Below, piece after piece: positions 10,506-19,043 of a DNA stretch of 35,772 nt; the first letter of the stretch is position 1, and every line of letters begins with the position of its first letter. The DNA lies in contig JAUZPZ010000005.1 in NCBI GenBank assembly GCA_030705675.1, positions 1-35,772 on the forward strand, in the 5' to 3' direction. The DNA is from Bacillota bacterium. GTDB lineage: Bacteria; Bacillota; Clostridia; RUG12999. The notes beneath the pieces were generated by a model that was given only the letters and a program-made list of their open reading frames with translations, had not been told where the DNA came from and searched no databases. The translations under genes and the position numbers were made by a program.

Positions 10506-10655
10506 GATTTCAAATAAAAAGGTGACTTCAAAAACACAGGATTTTTTTGTCAGGAAAGAAGGAAGGTTTCGACAATACTTGATATATAAACGGATTCTTT
10601 CCTCGCCTCATGGCGAAAAAAGACAAGTTTTTATTTTACACTTTTATTTGAAATC
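10506..10655. repeat. MITE-like / long imperfect hairpin element A
   Basis: Perfect ends GATTTCAAATAAAA (10506-10519) and its inverse TTTTATTTGAAATC (10642-10655); imperfect complementarity continues inward (GTG/CAC, AAAAAC/GTTTTT, AGGAAAGAA/TTCTTTCCT). Confidence 0.55.
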
Positions 10656-10657
10656 GT

Positions 10658-10821
10658 TAGACCTCTTGCAAAATTAATTTGTGGCAAGCAAAAACGGTCT
10701 TTTTAGCGGCTGTCAAGGTTGTCAGAACCCGCAACAAACAAATTATTGCCGGAACCTACCGCCCCTGACAGACACAAAATTTCTCATTCATCCTCTTGTG
10801 ATTAATTTTGCAAGAGGTCTA
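10658..10821. mobile_element. MITE-like non-coding element B with 19-bp perfect terminal inverted repeats
   Basis: TA-GACCTCTTGCAAAATTAAT (10658-10678) ... ATTAATTTTGCAAGAGGTC-TA (10801-10821); possible TA target duplication; no ORF inside. Confidence 0.65.
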
Positions 10822-10833
10822 TTATAAACATAT

Positions 10834-10866
10834 GAAAAGGGTTGTACTTTAAGTACAACCCTTTTC
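10834..10866. terminator. Bidirectional-type hairpin terminator between convergent malQ and the pentapeptide gene
   Basis: GAAAAGGGTTGTACTT T AAGTACAACCCTTTTC, perfect 16-bp inverted repeat. Confidence 0.75.
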
Positions 10867-10869
10867 CAT

Positions 10870-11508
10870 TTACTTTATTTTTACACCAAGAAATTTTGAA
10901 AGTTCCATAAGTTGAGTAGCGTCAACAATTGCGCCCTCAAGTTCAAATCCGTGCATAAGAATTCCTCTTATATTGCATGTGGATATATCGATTCCGTCTA
11001 ATTTTGCTCTGCCAAAATTACTCTCGCTTAAATTACAGAAGTCAAACTTTATATTCTGAAAATTACATCCGTACATACCCGCGCTTGTCATATCACAATT
11101 TTCAAACACTGTATTTCTCATTCCCGAATCGCTGAAGTTTGCAAAATCCATTCTGCAATTTTCAAAAGAGCTGTTTCCCACAAACATCCGAGTCATCTTT
11201 ATTCCCGTACATTTACTGTCGGTCATCTTTACCCTTTGAAAAGCCGCATTGTCAAAATGTACATTTGAAACATCACAATCAATAAAATTGCAATCCGTAA
11301 ACTGCGTGTTATCAAAATTACAATTTATAAAACGGCAACCTTCAAACTCGCAGAATACAAACTCGGTTTTTTCGCCAACAAGCTCTTCGACGGTCAGATT
11401 TTTAAAATGCTTATGCTTTATGTTCCGCCGCAACTTTTTACTTTCTTCAAGAAGCTGTTTTAAATCTGTTTCCTTTGTTACGGGTTGGGATTCACTTACA
11501 TATTTCAT
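10870..11508 (-). CDS. Pentapeptide repeat protein
   Basis: Repeated A/C-(D/N)-(L/F/M)-x-x pattern: CEFEGCRFINCNFDNTQFTDCNFIDCDVSNVHFDNAAF...; single beta-helix-type protein. Confidence 0.9.
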   Translation of the reverse strand: MKYVSESQPVTKETDLKQLLEESKKLRRNIKHKHFKNLTVEELVGEKTEFVFCEFEGCRFINCNFDNTQFTDCNFIDCDVSNVHFDNAAFQRVKMTDSKCTGIKMTRMFVGNSSFENCRMDFANFSDSGMRNTVFENCDMTSAGMYGCNFQNIKFDFCNLSESNFGRAKLDGIDISTCNIRGILMHGFELEGAIVDATQLMELSKFLGVKIK

Positions 11509-11576
11509 GGTAATATCCTCTCCAAAACCTTTACAAATTTTTCATCTATTTAATAGGCAGAGTTTTAAATGCTATT

Positions 11577-13313
11577 TTAAATATATTGCTTTCTTGCTTG
11601 ATAATGTGTGTGAAGAAGCTCATGTGCCTTATGACTTCCGGGTTTTTCAAAATATTCGTCATAAATCTTCTTGATAGCCGGATTTTCATGAGACTTACGT
11701 ACCGAAAGAATAGTGTCTTCCTTGTAAAGTCCCTTAGCGCGTACAGCCCTTACATCGACCTCGGAATAAACCTTAGAACTTACTATGGGTTGTCCTCCAC
11801 CTGTTACACATCCGCCGGGGCAAGCCATAATTTCAATAAAATGATACTCGGCTTTACCTGCTTTAATATCGTCAAGCAGCTTTCTTGCATTTGCAAGACC
11901 GCTCGCAACCGCAACATTTATATCCATTCCGCCAATATTTACAGTTGCCGTTTTTATTCCCTTTGTTCCTCTGACAACCTCAAAATCAATATTGTCAAGC
12001 GGTTTGTTTTCAACAATTTCCTTAACTGTACGAAGCGCCGCTTCCATAACACCGCCTGTTGCGCCAAAAATAACGCCGGCACCGGAGCCTATACCAAAGA
12101 TATCGTCAAAATCTTCATCAGCAATATTCACAAAATCAATACCAGCAGTTTTGATCATTGAAGCAAGTTCTCTTGTTGTGATAACCGCATCAACATCACG
12201 CTCTCCGCCAACTTCCATTTCGTCTCTGCCGCATTCAAACTTCTTAGCTGTACATGGCATTATAGACACCGTAAAGATTTTTTTGGGGTCAATACCCTTC
12301 TTTTCGGCATAATAAGTCTTCATAACAGCCCCAAACATTTGATGTGGTGATTTACATGACGAAAGATTTGGAATAAATTCAGGGTAAAAATGCTCACAGA
12401 ATTTAATCCAACCGGGTGAACAGGATGTAATGAGCGGGAACGGACCGCCGTTTTTAATTCTTTCAAGAAGCTCTGTTCCTTCTTCCATAATTGTAAGGTC
12501 GGCACTGAAGTCTGTATCCAAAACCTCATCAAAGCCAAGTCTTCTCATAGCGGCTGCCATTTTTCCTGTTACGCACTTACCCATTTCCATGCCGAATTCT
12601 TCGCCAAGAGCCGCTCTTACGGCAGGAGCCGCCTGAATTACAACATGTTTTTCTGGATCTGCAAGAGCGTCCCATACTACCTGTGTGGAATTCTTTTCAT
12701 ACAGAGCGCCAACCGGACAAGCAGCTATACACTGACCGCAGTTTACACACGGAGTATCGGCAAGTTTCATATCAAATGCGGAACCTATTCTTGTATTAAT
12801 TCCACGATATGCAACATCAATAACCCCTACTGTCTGAACGTTTTTACAAACGCTTACACAGCGGCGGCAAAGTATGCATTTATTGTTATTGCGAACTACG
12901 GAGGGAGAAGCATCATCTATTTCAGCTTCTTTTTTGTTGCCTTCGTACGGAATTTCCGTTATTCCCAAATCATCTGCAAGTTTCTGCAGCTCACAATTTC
13001 TGTTTCTTGGGCAGGTAAGACAGTTCCTGTCATGGTCGGAAAGAATAAGCTCCACTGTAGATTTCCTCGCTCTTCTTACAGACGGAGAGTTTGTAAATAC
13101 TTCCAGACCTTCGGCAACAGGATATACGCATGCGGCCTGAAGGGCCCTTGCTCCTTTAATTTCAACAATACATACCCGGCAGGCACCAATCTGGTTAATG
13201 TCCTTAAGGTAGCAAAGTGTCGGTATATTTATATTAACTTTTTTTGCAGCTTCCAGCACTGTTGTCCCTTCGGGCACAGATACCGCTTTGCCGTCTATCG
13301 TTAAATTTACCAT
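11577..13313 (-). CDS. hndD: [FeFe] hydrogenase catalytic subunit, NAD(P)-linked bifurcating type (HndD/HydA-like)
   Basis: N-terminal 2Fe-2S (CYLKDINQIGACRVC), CxxxH/4Fe-4S domains, H-cluster motifs TSCSPGW, MPCTAKKFE, EIMACPGGCVTGGGQP; C-terminal small-subunit domain. Confidence 0.95.
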   Translation of the reverse strand: MVNLTIDGKAVSVPEGTTVLEAAKKVNINIPTLCYLKDINQIGACRVCIVEIKGARALQAACVYPVAEGLEVFTNSPSVRRARKSTVELILSDHDRNCLTCPRNRNCELQKLADDLGITEIPYEGNKKEAEIDDASPSVVRNNNKCILCRRCVSVCKNVQTVGVIDVAYRGINTRIGSAFDMKLADTPCVNCGQCIAACPVGALYEKNSTQVVWDALADPEKHVVIQAAPAVRAALGEEFGMEMGKCVTGKMAAAMRRLGFDEVLDTDFSADLTIMEEGTELLERIKNGGPFPLITSCSPGWIKFCEHFYPEFIPNLSSCKSPHQMFGAVMKTYYAEKKGIDPKKIFTVSIMPCTAKKFECGRDEMEVGGERDVDAVITTRELASMIKTAGIDFVNIADEDFDDIFGIGSGAGVIFGATGGVMEAALRTVKEIVENKPLDNIDFEVVRGTKGIKTATVNIGGMDINVAVASGLANARKLLDDIKAGKAEYHFIEIMACPGGCVTGGGQPIVSSKVYSEVDVRAVRAKGLYKEDTILSVRKSHENPAIKKIYDEYFEKPGSHKAHELLHTHYQARKQYI

Positions 13314-13327
13314 GATAATCCTCCTTT

Positions 13328-15121
13328 TTATTTCTTATAAATTGCATCAAACTTACAGTTTTCCATACAAACGCCGCACTTAATGCATTTATTTGTATCA
13401 ATAACGTACGGGCTCTTTATCTGCCCCGAAATAGCACCAGCGGGACATTTTTTGGAGCAAAGGCTGCAACCCTTACATTTTTCAGGGTTAATAATATAGT
13501 TTACAAGTGCCTTACATACGCCGGCAGGACATTTTTTATCCTTTATGTGTGCTATATATTCATCTTTAAAATATCTTAAAGTACTAAGCACAGGGTTTGG
13601 CGCCGTCTGACCGAGTCCGCACAGTGCGGAAGACTTGATAGAATAACAAAGTTCTTCAAGTTTGTCCAAATCCGCCATCTCTGCTTTTCCACTTGTAATT
13701 TTTTCAAGCATTTCAAGCAGTCTTTTTGTACCAATACGGCAAGGTGCGCATTTACCACATGACTCATCAACTGTAAATTCAAGAAAGAATTTAGCAATAT
13801 CCACCATACAGTTATCTTCATCCATTACTATAAGACCGCCGGAGCCCATCATCGAGCCTATTCTGATAAGCGAATCGTAATCGATTTCAGTATCGATAAG
13901 GCTTGCGGGTATACATCCTCCTGAAGGACCTCCTGTTTGAGCAGCTTTAAACTTCTTGCCGTTCGGAATGCCGCCGCCTATTTCCTCAACGATTTCGCGC
14001 AAAGTTGTACCCATGGGAACTTCAACAAGACCTGTATTGTTGATTTTTCCGCCCAGCGCGAATACCTTTGTTCCTTTACTTTTTTCTGTGCCTATGCTTG
14101 CAAACCAATCTGCCCCTTTATTTATAATAACCGGAATGTTTGCATATGTTTCAACATTATTAAGAATTGTCGGTTTCGCAAACAGTCCTTTTACAGCAGG
14201 GAAAGGAGGGCGTGGTCTGGGTTCTCCTCGATTTCCTTCGATTGAATTCATAAGAGCGGTTTCCTCACCGCATACGAAAGCACCTGCTCCAAGACGGATT
14301 TCAAGATCAAAATCAAAGCTGGTACCCAAAATACCTTTACCCAAAAGACCGTATTCCTTAGCCTGGTCAATTGCGATCTGAAGACGTTTTACAGCAATGG
14401 GATATTCGGCACGTATATAAATATAACCTTGATTTGCACCAATTGCATAACCGGCAATTGCCATAGCTTCAATTACAGTGTGCGGGTCGCCTTCAAGTAC
14501 GGACCTGTCCATAAATGCACCCGGGTCGCCTTCGTCGGCGTTACAACAGACATATTTCTGATCATTCTTTGACGCCGCCGCAAATTTCCATTTCAAACCT
14601 GTAGGGAAACCTGCACCTCCGCGTCCGCGAAGACCGGAAGCAAGCATTACTTCTATAACCTGTTCTGGTGTCATTTCCGTAAGAACCTTGCCAAGCGCCT
14701 GGTATGCGTCCACAGCGATTGCTTCTTTGATATTTTCCGGGTCTATAACACCGCAATTACGCAATGCGACACGCATCTGCTTTTTATAGAAATCCACTTC
14801 ACTAAGCGGCTTTATTTCATCTTTTTCGGAAGCTTCTTTATAAAGACATCTGTCAACTATACGTCCTTTAAGAAGATGTTCCTCAACAATTTCGGAAACA
14901 TCCTCTATCTTAACCATACTATAAAAGGATCCTTCCGGATAAACAATAACAACCGGACCCAGGGCGCACAGACCAAAACAACCTGTCTGAACTACTTTAA
15001 CTTCTTTTTCAAGCCCTTTTTCAGCAATTTGCTTTTCAAACTCGTCATGTATTTTAACGGAGCCGGATGATGTGCACCCTGTTCCTCCGCATATAAGTAC
15101 ATGTGCTCTGTAAATATTCAT
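13328..15121 (-). CDS. hndC: NADH-binding NuoF-like hydrogenase subunit (HndC/HydB-like)
   Basis: GLRGRGGAGFPTGLKW, NADEGDPGAFMDRSVLEGDPH, LGAGAFVCGEETALMNSIEGNRGEPRPRPPFP; N-terminal 2Fe-2S thioredoxin-like and C-terminal 2x[4Fe-4S]. Confidence 0.95.
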   Translation of the reverse strand: MNIYRAHVLICGGTGCTSSGSVKIHDEFEKQIAEKGLEKEVKVVQTGCFGLCALGPVVIVYPEGSFYSMVKIEDVSEIVEEHLLKGRIVDRCLYKEASEKDEIKPLSEVDFYKKQMRVALRNCGVIDPENIKEAIAVDAYQALGKVLTEMTPEQVIEVMLASGLRGRGGAGFPTGLKWKFAAASKNDQKYVCCNADEGDPGAFMDRSVLEGDPHTVIEAMAIAGYAIGANQGYIYIRAEYPIAVKRLQIAIDQAKEYGLLGKGILGTSFDFDLEIRLGAGAFVCGEETALMNSIEGNRGEPRPRPPFPAVKGLFAKPTILNNVETYANIPVIINKGADWFASIGTEKSKGTKVFALGGKINNTGLVEVPMGTTLREIVEEIGGGIPNGKKFKAAQTGGPSGGCIPASLIDTEIDYDSLIRIGSMMGSGGLIVMDEDNCMVDIAKFFLEFTVDESCGKCAPCRIGTKRLLEMLEKITSGKAEMADLDKLEELCYSIKSSALCGLGQTAPNPVLSTLRYFKDEYIAHIKDKKCPAGVCKALVNYIINPEKCKGCSLCSKKCPAGAISGQIKSPYVIDTNKCIKCGVCMENCKFDAIYKK

Positions 15122-15148
15122 TTCTTTTCCCCCTTAAGTCTTAAGTCT

Positions 15149-15520
15149 TTAGTCTTTAGCCGCACCGATTGTATACTCGGTAACGGGCTGTTTGTTAATA
15201 ATATGCTCTGCAACAATGCGAGCAACCTTATTTTCAGTCATGTGAACATATGTCACTTTTTCTTTGCCCGGCATAAAAACCTCAACGATGGGTTCCATGC
15301 GGCACATGCCTATACAACCTGTTTGTGTTACAGTAACATCAGAAAGTCCGCGTTTTGATACCTCTTTCAAAAACGCATTCATAACAGGTCTTGCGCCTGC
15401 CGCAATACCGCATGTAGCCATACCGATTACAACACGAACTCCCTCTTTATGTTCCTTTCGTAAATCAATCTGACCTTGTACTTCTTCACGCAGCTGCTTT
15501 AATTCTGCTAAACTCTTCAT
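15149..15520 (-). CDS. hndB: (2Fe-2S) ferredoxin / HndB-like subunit
   Basis: GMATCGIAAGARPVMNAFLKE...TQTGCIGMCRMEPIVEV: four-Cys thioredoxin-like ferredoxin pattern; next to NuoF-like gene. Confidence 0.9.
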   Translation of the reverse strand: MKSLAELKQLREEVQGQIDLRKEHKEGVRVVIGMATCGIAAGARPVMNAFLKEVSKRGLSDVTVTQTGCIGMCRMEPIVEVFMPGKEKVTYVHMTENKVARIVAEHIINKQPVTEYTIGAAKD

Positions 15521-15558
15521 AGTATCCTCCTTAAATTATAAAATCATTCTTAACATAT

Positions 15559-16101
15559 TTATATATTTGCATCTGCAAGACCCTCCGTAATATATTCAGA
15601 AATCCAGCTAAGAATTTCCGGAGTATTAAGCGGAACTTCCCCAAGAGCCTGCCTTATTTCTCTTGTATTTAAGACAAACTCTCTTTCCAGCTTGCGGTGC
15701 TTATACACATAATTTATATTGGGTGCCCCCGATATCAAAGTGACCATAGTTTCAGCCATATTCCCTATTGGGGCGCGATCAATGCTATCATATTCAAAAT
15801 ATGCCGAAAGCTTTGTGCCAACGCCTTGCTTTGAGTCAATATCGAGATGCCCCCCGCATTGAAGCGTGGCTGCCTCGAAAAGCGAAATTCCCATTCCTAC
15901 TTTTCTCGTAGTACGTGTAGTGGCAAAAGGATCTTTTACCCTCTTTAAAAACTCTTCGCTCATCCCGCAGCCATTATCGGATATAACAATTGAAAGAATA
16001 TTTGTTTCGGGATTTTCATCTATTGTTATGCAAATTTCGGTGGCTTCTGCCTTAATGGAATTTTGTACTATATCCAATATATGCAAAGATAATTCCTTCA
16101 C
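15559..16101 (-). CDS. Stand-alone HATPase (histidine-kinase-like ATP-binding) protein
   Basis: IVQNSIKAEAT (N box), ISDNGCGMSEE, KVGMGISLFEAATLQCGGHLDIDSKQGVGT; no DHp/His phosphoacceptor region. GTG start at 16101 (RBS GGTGG), ORF start 16140 is less likely because it overlaps the PHP gene. Confidence 0.85.
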   Translation of the reverse strand: MKELSLHILDIVQNSIKAEATEICITIDENPETNILSIVISDNGCGMSEEFLKRVKDPFATTRTTRKVGMGISLFEAATLQCGGHLDIDSKQGVGTKLSAYFEYDSIDRAPIGNMAETMVTLISGAPNINYVYKHRKLEREFVLNTREIRQALGEVPLNTPEILSWISEYITEGLADANI

Positions 16102-16105
16102 TTTT

Positions 16106-16798
16106 TCACCACCTGAACAATTCTTCCAGTTCACATTCAAGTATATTTTCCCTTGATGCTATATTTTTAAGATAATGAGCGTCCGAATTCTGAAGTATTT
16201 TATATTTTGCAAGATCCGTCCTGTTTAAAATATACTCACTTGTGTCGTCTACAAGATAGGACATTTCTATCCATTTTGCGTTAAGTTCTTCAGGTATAAA
16301 GCCAAGATTTGTAAGAATGCTGTATGAATGCCTGTCTACATGTGCCGGCATTGCAATTCCCCCTACGCTTTTTACCATTTTAAACAGTTTTTCAATAGGG
16401 ATAGTTGTCGGCGAAATAAGTAATTTCTCTTCTTCGCCTATAATATTATCATTCTCATCCATCAAAATCTGGCTTCCAAAAATTCTCGGATTATTTTTTA
16501 TCATGGGCAGATTTTTATACACAATATCCGCTATTTCCCGCGCACTTTCAATATCACGATAAAGCGTAAGCACATGCACTTCTTCCGCTGTTTCTATTTC
16601 CATACCCGGAATTACCGTGACCCCCAGCCTCTCTCCAACAATTTGTGCAGAACGTACATTGCCTATCGTATTGTGATCTGTAATGGCAATGGCGTTTACC
16701 CCTGCTATGTGTGCCATATTTACTATATTGTTAGGTGTCATTTCTTCATCTGCGCACGGAGACAAAACCGTGTGCAAATGAAAATCATATTTAATCAT
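16106..16798 (-). CDS. PHP domain phosphoesterase
   Basis: YDFHLHTVLSPCADEEMTPNNIV, AIAITDHNTIGN, MPAHVDRHSYS, NSDAHYLKNI: PHP metal-binding motifs. Confidence 0.9.
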   Translation of the reverse strand: MIKYDFHLHTVLSPCADEEMTPNNIVNMAHIAGVNAIAITDHNTIGNVRSAQIVGERLGVTVIPGMEIETAEEVHVLTLYRDIESAREIADIVYKNLPMIKNNPRIFGSQILMDENDNIIGEEEKLLISPTTIPIEKLFKMVKSVGGIAMPAHVDRHSYSILTNLGFIPEELNAKWIEMSYLVDDTSEYILNRTDLAKYKILQNSDAHYLKNIASRENILECELEELFRW

Positions 16799-17133
16799 AA
16801 TTCTATTACAGTGTGCAATTCTTTTGCAAGCTCATAGCTTGTTTTCTGCGAAGCAAGCACTACCACTCCTTGAAGATTTGCTTTTTTTATAACATTTTCG
16901 TCAGGAACGACCCCTTCAGTGAGCAATATACACGCTACGTCCGTAAGAGACGCAACCGCAACGATATTAATATTGCTCATAATAGTAATCCACACATTAC
17001 CGGGCTGAGCTTTACCCATGACCCAACTGAGCAGATCACCAATATATACGCCTGTTATTTCCTTGTCCTCATAATCCTCATCTGTCAACAGATTAAGATC
17101 AAGGTTTTTAATAAGTTCCGATATAACAACCAT
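16795..17133 (-). CDS. DRTGG-domain protein (paralogue 2)
   Basis: 112 aa; ITGVYIGDLLSWVMGKAQPGNVWITIMSNINIVAVASLTDVACILLTEGVVPDENVI: DRTGG-like fold as in small hydrogenase-linked proteins; similar to 19027..19395. Confidence 0.75.
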   Translation of the reverse strand: MVVISELIKNLDLNLLTDEDYEDKEITGVYIGDLLSWVMGKAQPGNVWITIMSNINIVAVASLTDVACILLTEGVVPDENVIKKANLQGVVVLASQKTSYELAKELHTVIEL

Positions 17134-17158
17134 ACGCTAATATCTCTCCATTCTATTT

Positions 17159-17310
17159 ATAAGAATTGAATTTGCAGTCATTTTAGTTCAAGCTCGTACA
17201 ATTCCATAAGAATTGAATTTACAGTCATTTTATTGACGCTCCTCAAGCTCATACAATTCTATAGATATTTCTTCCGAGCGTTCCAGCTCTCTTGCAGTCA
17301 TCTTACTTCC
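17159..17310 (-). repeat. Degenerate tandem triplication at the 3' end of the second hydrogenase gene
   Basis: On the minus strand three copies starting AARATGACTGYAA..., two carrying ATHTATRGAATTGTAYGAGCTTGA-type ends: 'AAGATGACTGCAAGAG...ATAGAATTGTATGAGCTTGA', 'AAAATGACTGTAAATTCAATTCTTATGGAATTGTACGAGCTTGA', 'AAAATGACTGCAAATTCAATTCTTAT'. Confidence 0.8.
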
Positions 17311-18609
17311 GTCTTTTTTATGACGCTCCGCTATCTCGTAAAGCTCCCTTGTAAGCTCCTTGACGTGTTCTCTTCTTTTAAATATGCAGTCGTATTCATT
17401 TGCAAAGCCGAGCACAATATCTTCTGAAAGTGCCCTGCACGTAGGCGCTCCACAAGAGCCGCAATCAAGATGTGGCAGAGTTTCACACATACGCTCAATC
17501 TGCTCCATTTTTTCAACGGCGCGTGCAAGGTCGGTGTCAAGATTCATTACATCGGACGAGTACAATTTCTTTTCCCACTTTACAATCTCCGGATCCACAT
17601 CGTTCACCGGTTCGGACTCTCCCGCCGCGGAGGCAATATTTTTAATATTATTTATACAAACATATGAATTTGTTACGTTTAAAGCCCCACCTACACATCC
17701 GCCGGGACATGCAAGCAATTCAGCAAACTTCACATCGGTAAGCTTTTCATCTTCAATGGCACTTAAAATATTTATTACATTTTGTATGCCATCAACCACG
17801 ATATAATTTTGAATACCGGTGCCATAGCTTTCGCCGCCCCTTCTTGCCCATGAAATGCCGGCAAAGCCCGCTTTAGCAAGATGTTTCGGTTCAATGTGTT
17901 TCATAACCGCAAGCAGTTTAGCATAGATGTCATTTACCGAAATTGCGCCGCTTACAGCTGATCTGTCAAGCAATCCAGACGCCTTTATGCTGGTCATCTT
18001 GGCAGGACAGGGGGTTATAAAAAATACCCCTATTTTTTCATCAGGTAAACCTGTTTTTTCTATTGCTTCTTTTCTTGCCATTTTTGCGGCAATTTCCATT
18101 GGAGAAAGAAGGTTTATCACATGATCTATCAGCCCCGGAAACCTGACGCTGATAAGTCTTATTACCGCAGGACACGCCGAACTGATTATGGGTTCTGGAA
18201 TTTTCCCTTCATCAAGTATTTTTTTGGTAGCAGAACTTACATATTCCGCGGCACGTGCAACCTCAAATACATTATCAAACCCTATTTCAAGCAAACCCGT
18301 CAAAACTTTATCAGCAGTTATACTGCTTCCAAACTGTCCGTAAAGCGCGGGAGCAGGCAGTGCAATATTATACTCATAATCATTAAGTATATCAAAAGAA
18401 TCGGTAACGGCGCGTTTGGCTCTGTAAGGGCATACCCTTATACATTCACCGCAGTCGATACATCTTTCCTTTATTATTTTTGCCTTTCCGCCCCTGACTC
18501 TTATAGCTTCCGTAGGACAATGCTGCAAACAATTCGTGCAGCCGCGACATCTTTCTTTATCCAATGTAACGGAGTGATAGTATGCCACTATGCCACACCT
18601 CGCTTTCAA
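17230..18609 (-). CDS. Divergent [FeFe] hydrogenase large-subunit domain protein, putative sensory type (HydS-like)
   Basis: N-terminal 2x[4Fe-4S] (CRGCTNCLQHCP, CIDCGECIRVCP), H-cluster region with SSACPAV, TPCPAK, ELLACPGGCVGG, then C-terminal [4Fe-4S] (LPHLDCGSCGAPTCRALSEDIV). Start may be the internal region MxxYHSVTLDKERC; kept as ORF start. Confidence 0.88.
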   Translation of the reverse strand: MKARCGIVAYYHSVTLDKERCRGCTNCLQHCPTEAIRVRGGKAKIIKERCIDCGECIRVCPYRAKRAVTDSFDILNDYEYNIALPAPALYGQFGSSITADKVLTGLLEIGFDNVFEVARAAEYVSSATKKILDEGKIPEPIISSACPAVIRLISVRFPGLIDHVINLLSPMEIAAKMARKEAIEKTGLPDEKIGVFFITPCPAKMTSIKASGLLDRSAVSGAISVNDIYAKLLAVMKHIEPKHLAKAGFAGISWARRGGESYGTGIQNYIVVDGIQNVINILSAIEDEKLTDVKFAELLACPGGCVGGALNVTNSYVCINNIKNIASAAGESEPVNDVDPEIVKWEKKLYSSDVMNLDTDLARAVEKMEQIERMCETLPHLDCGSCGAPTCRALSEDIVLGFANEYDCIFKRREHVKELTRELYEIAERHKKDGSKMTARELERSEEISIELYELEERQ

Positions 18610-18632
18610 TTACACAGTCTTTATAAAACTGT

Positions 18633-19043
18633 CTAAAGGTTCACGGTAAGTGTTACAGTTGTTCCCTTACCGACTTCAGTATCTATTTTCATACTATCCG
18701 TATATTTCTTTATATTAGGTAATCCCATTCCGGCACCAAAGCCGAGTTCCCTTATAGTTTCACTCGCCGTTGAATATCCTTCCTGCATTGCAAGCTCTAC
18801 ATTGGCAATTCCAGGTCCATGGTCAGTGAAAACTATTTTTACGCAGTTATCCAACACCTCGGCGTCACACTCTCCGCCTCTGCCGTGAACAACCGTATTT
18901 ATTTCCGCCTCATACATTGCAATTGCAACTTTTCTTACAATATCAGGCTTTATTCCAAGTTTTTTAAGAAGCGTCTTAAAATCACTTGACGCCTCTCCGG
19001 CGACAGAAAAGTCGGTACCTGAAATATTATAGTGTTTCCGCAC
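18633..19043 (-). CDS. RsbW/RsbT-type ATP-binding protein (anti-sigma-factor-like kinase)
   Basis: VRKVAIAMYEAEINTVVHGRGGECDAEVLDNCVKIVFTDHGPGIANVELAMQEGYSTASETIRELGFGAGMGLPNIKKYTDSM: GHKL ATPase motifs. GTG at 19043 with upstream GGGGGA favoured over ORF start 19070. Confidence 0.88.
   Translation of the reverse strand: MRKHYNISGTDFSVAGEASSDFKTLLKKLGIKPDIVRKVAIAMYEAEINTVVHGRGGECDAEVLDNCVKIVFTDHGPGIANVELAMQEGYSTASETIRELGFGAGMGLPNIKKYTDSMKIDTEVGKGTTVTLTVNL

Noticed and set aside
11586-13304. Long plus-strand ORFs (191 aa, 219 aa) opposite hndD
   Set aside because: Cys/Ser-rich antisense translations of a well-supported gene, no RBS or family features.
17233-18636. Several plus-strand ORFs opposite the second hydrogenase, e.g. 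17360..17806 and 18121..18636
   Set aside because: Antisense shadow ORFs with composition of reverse-complement coding.
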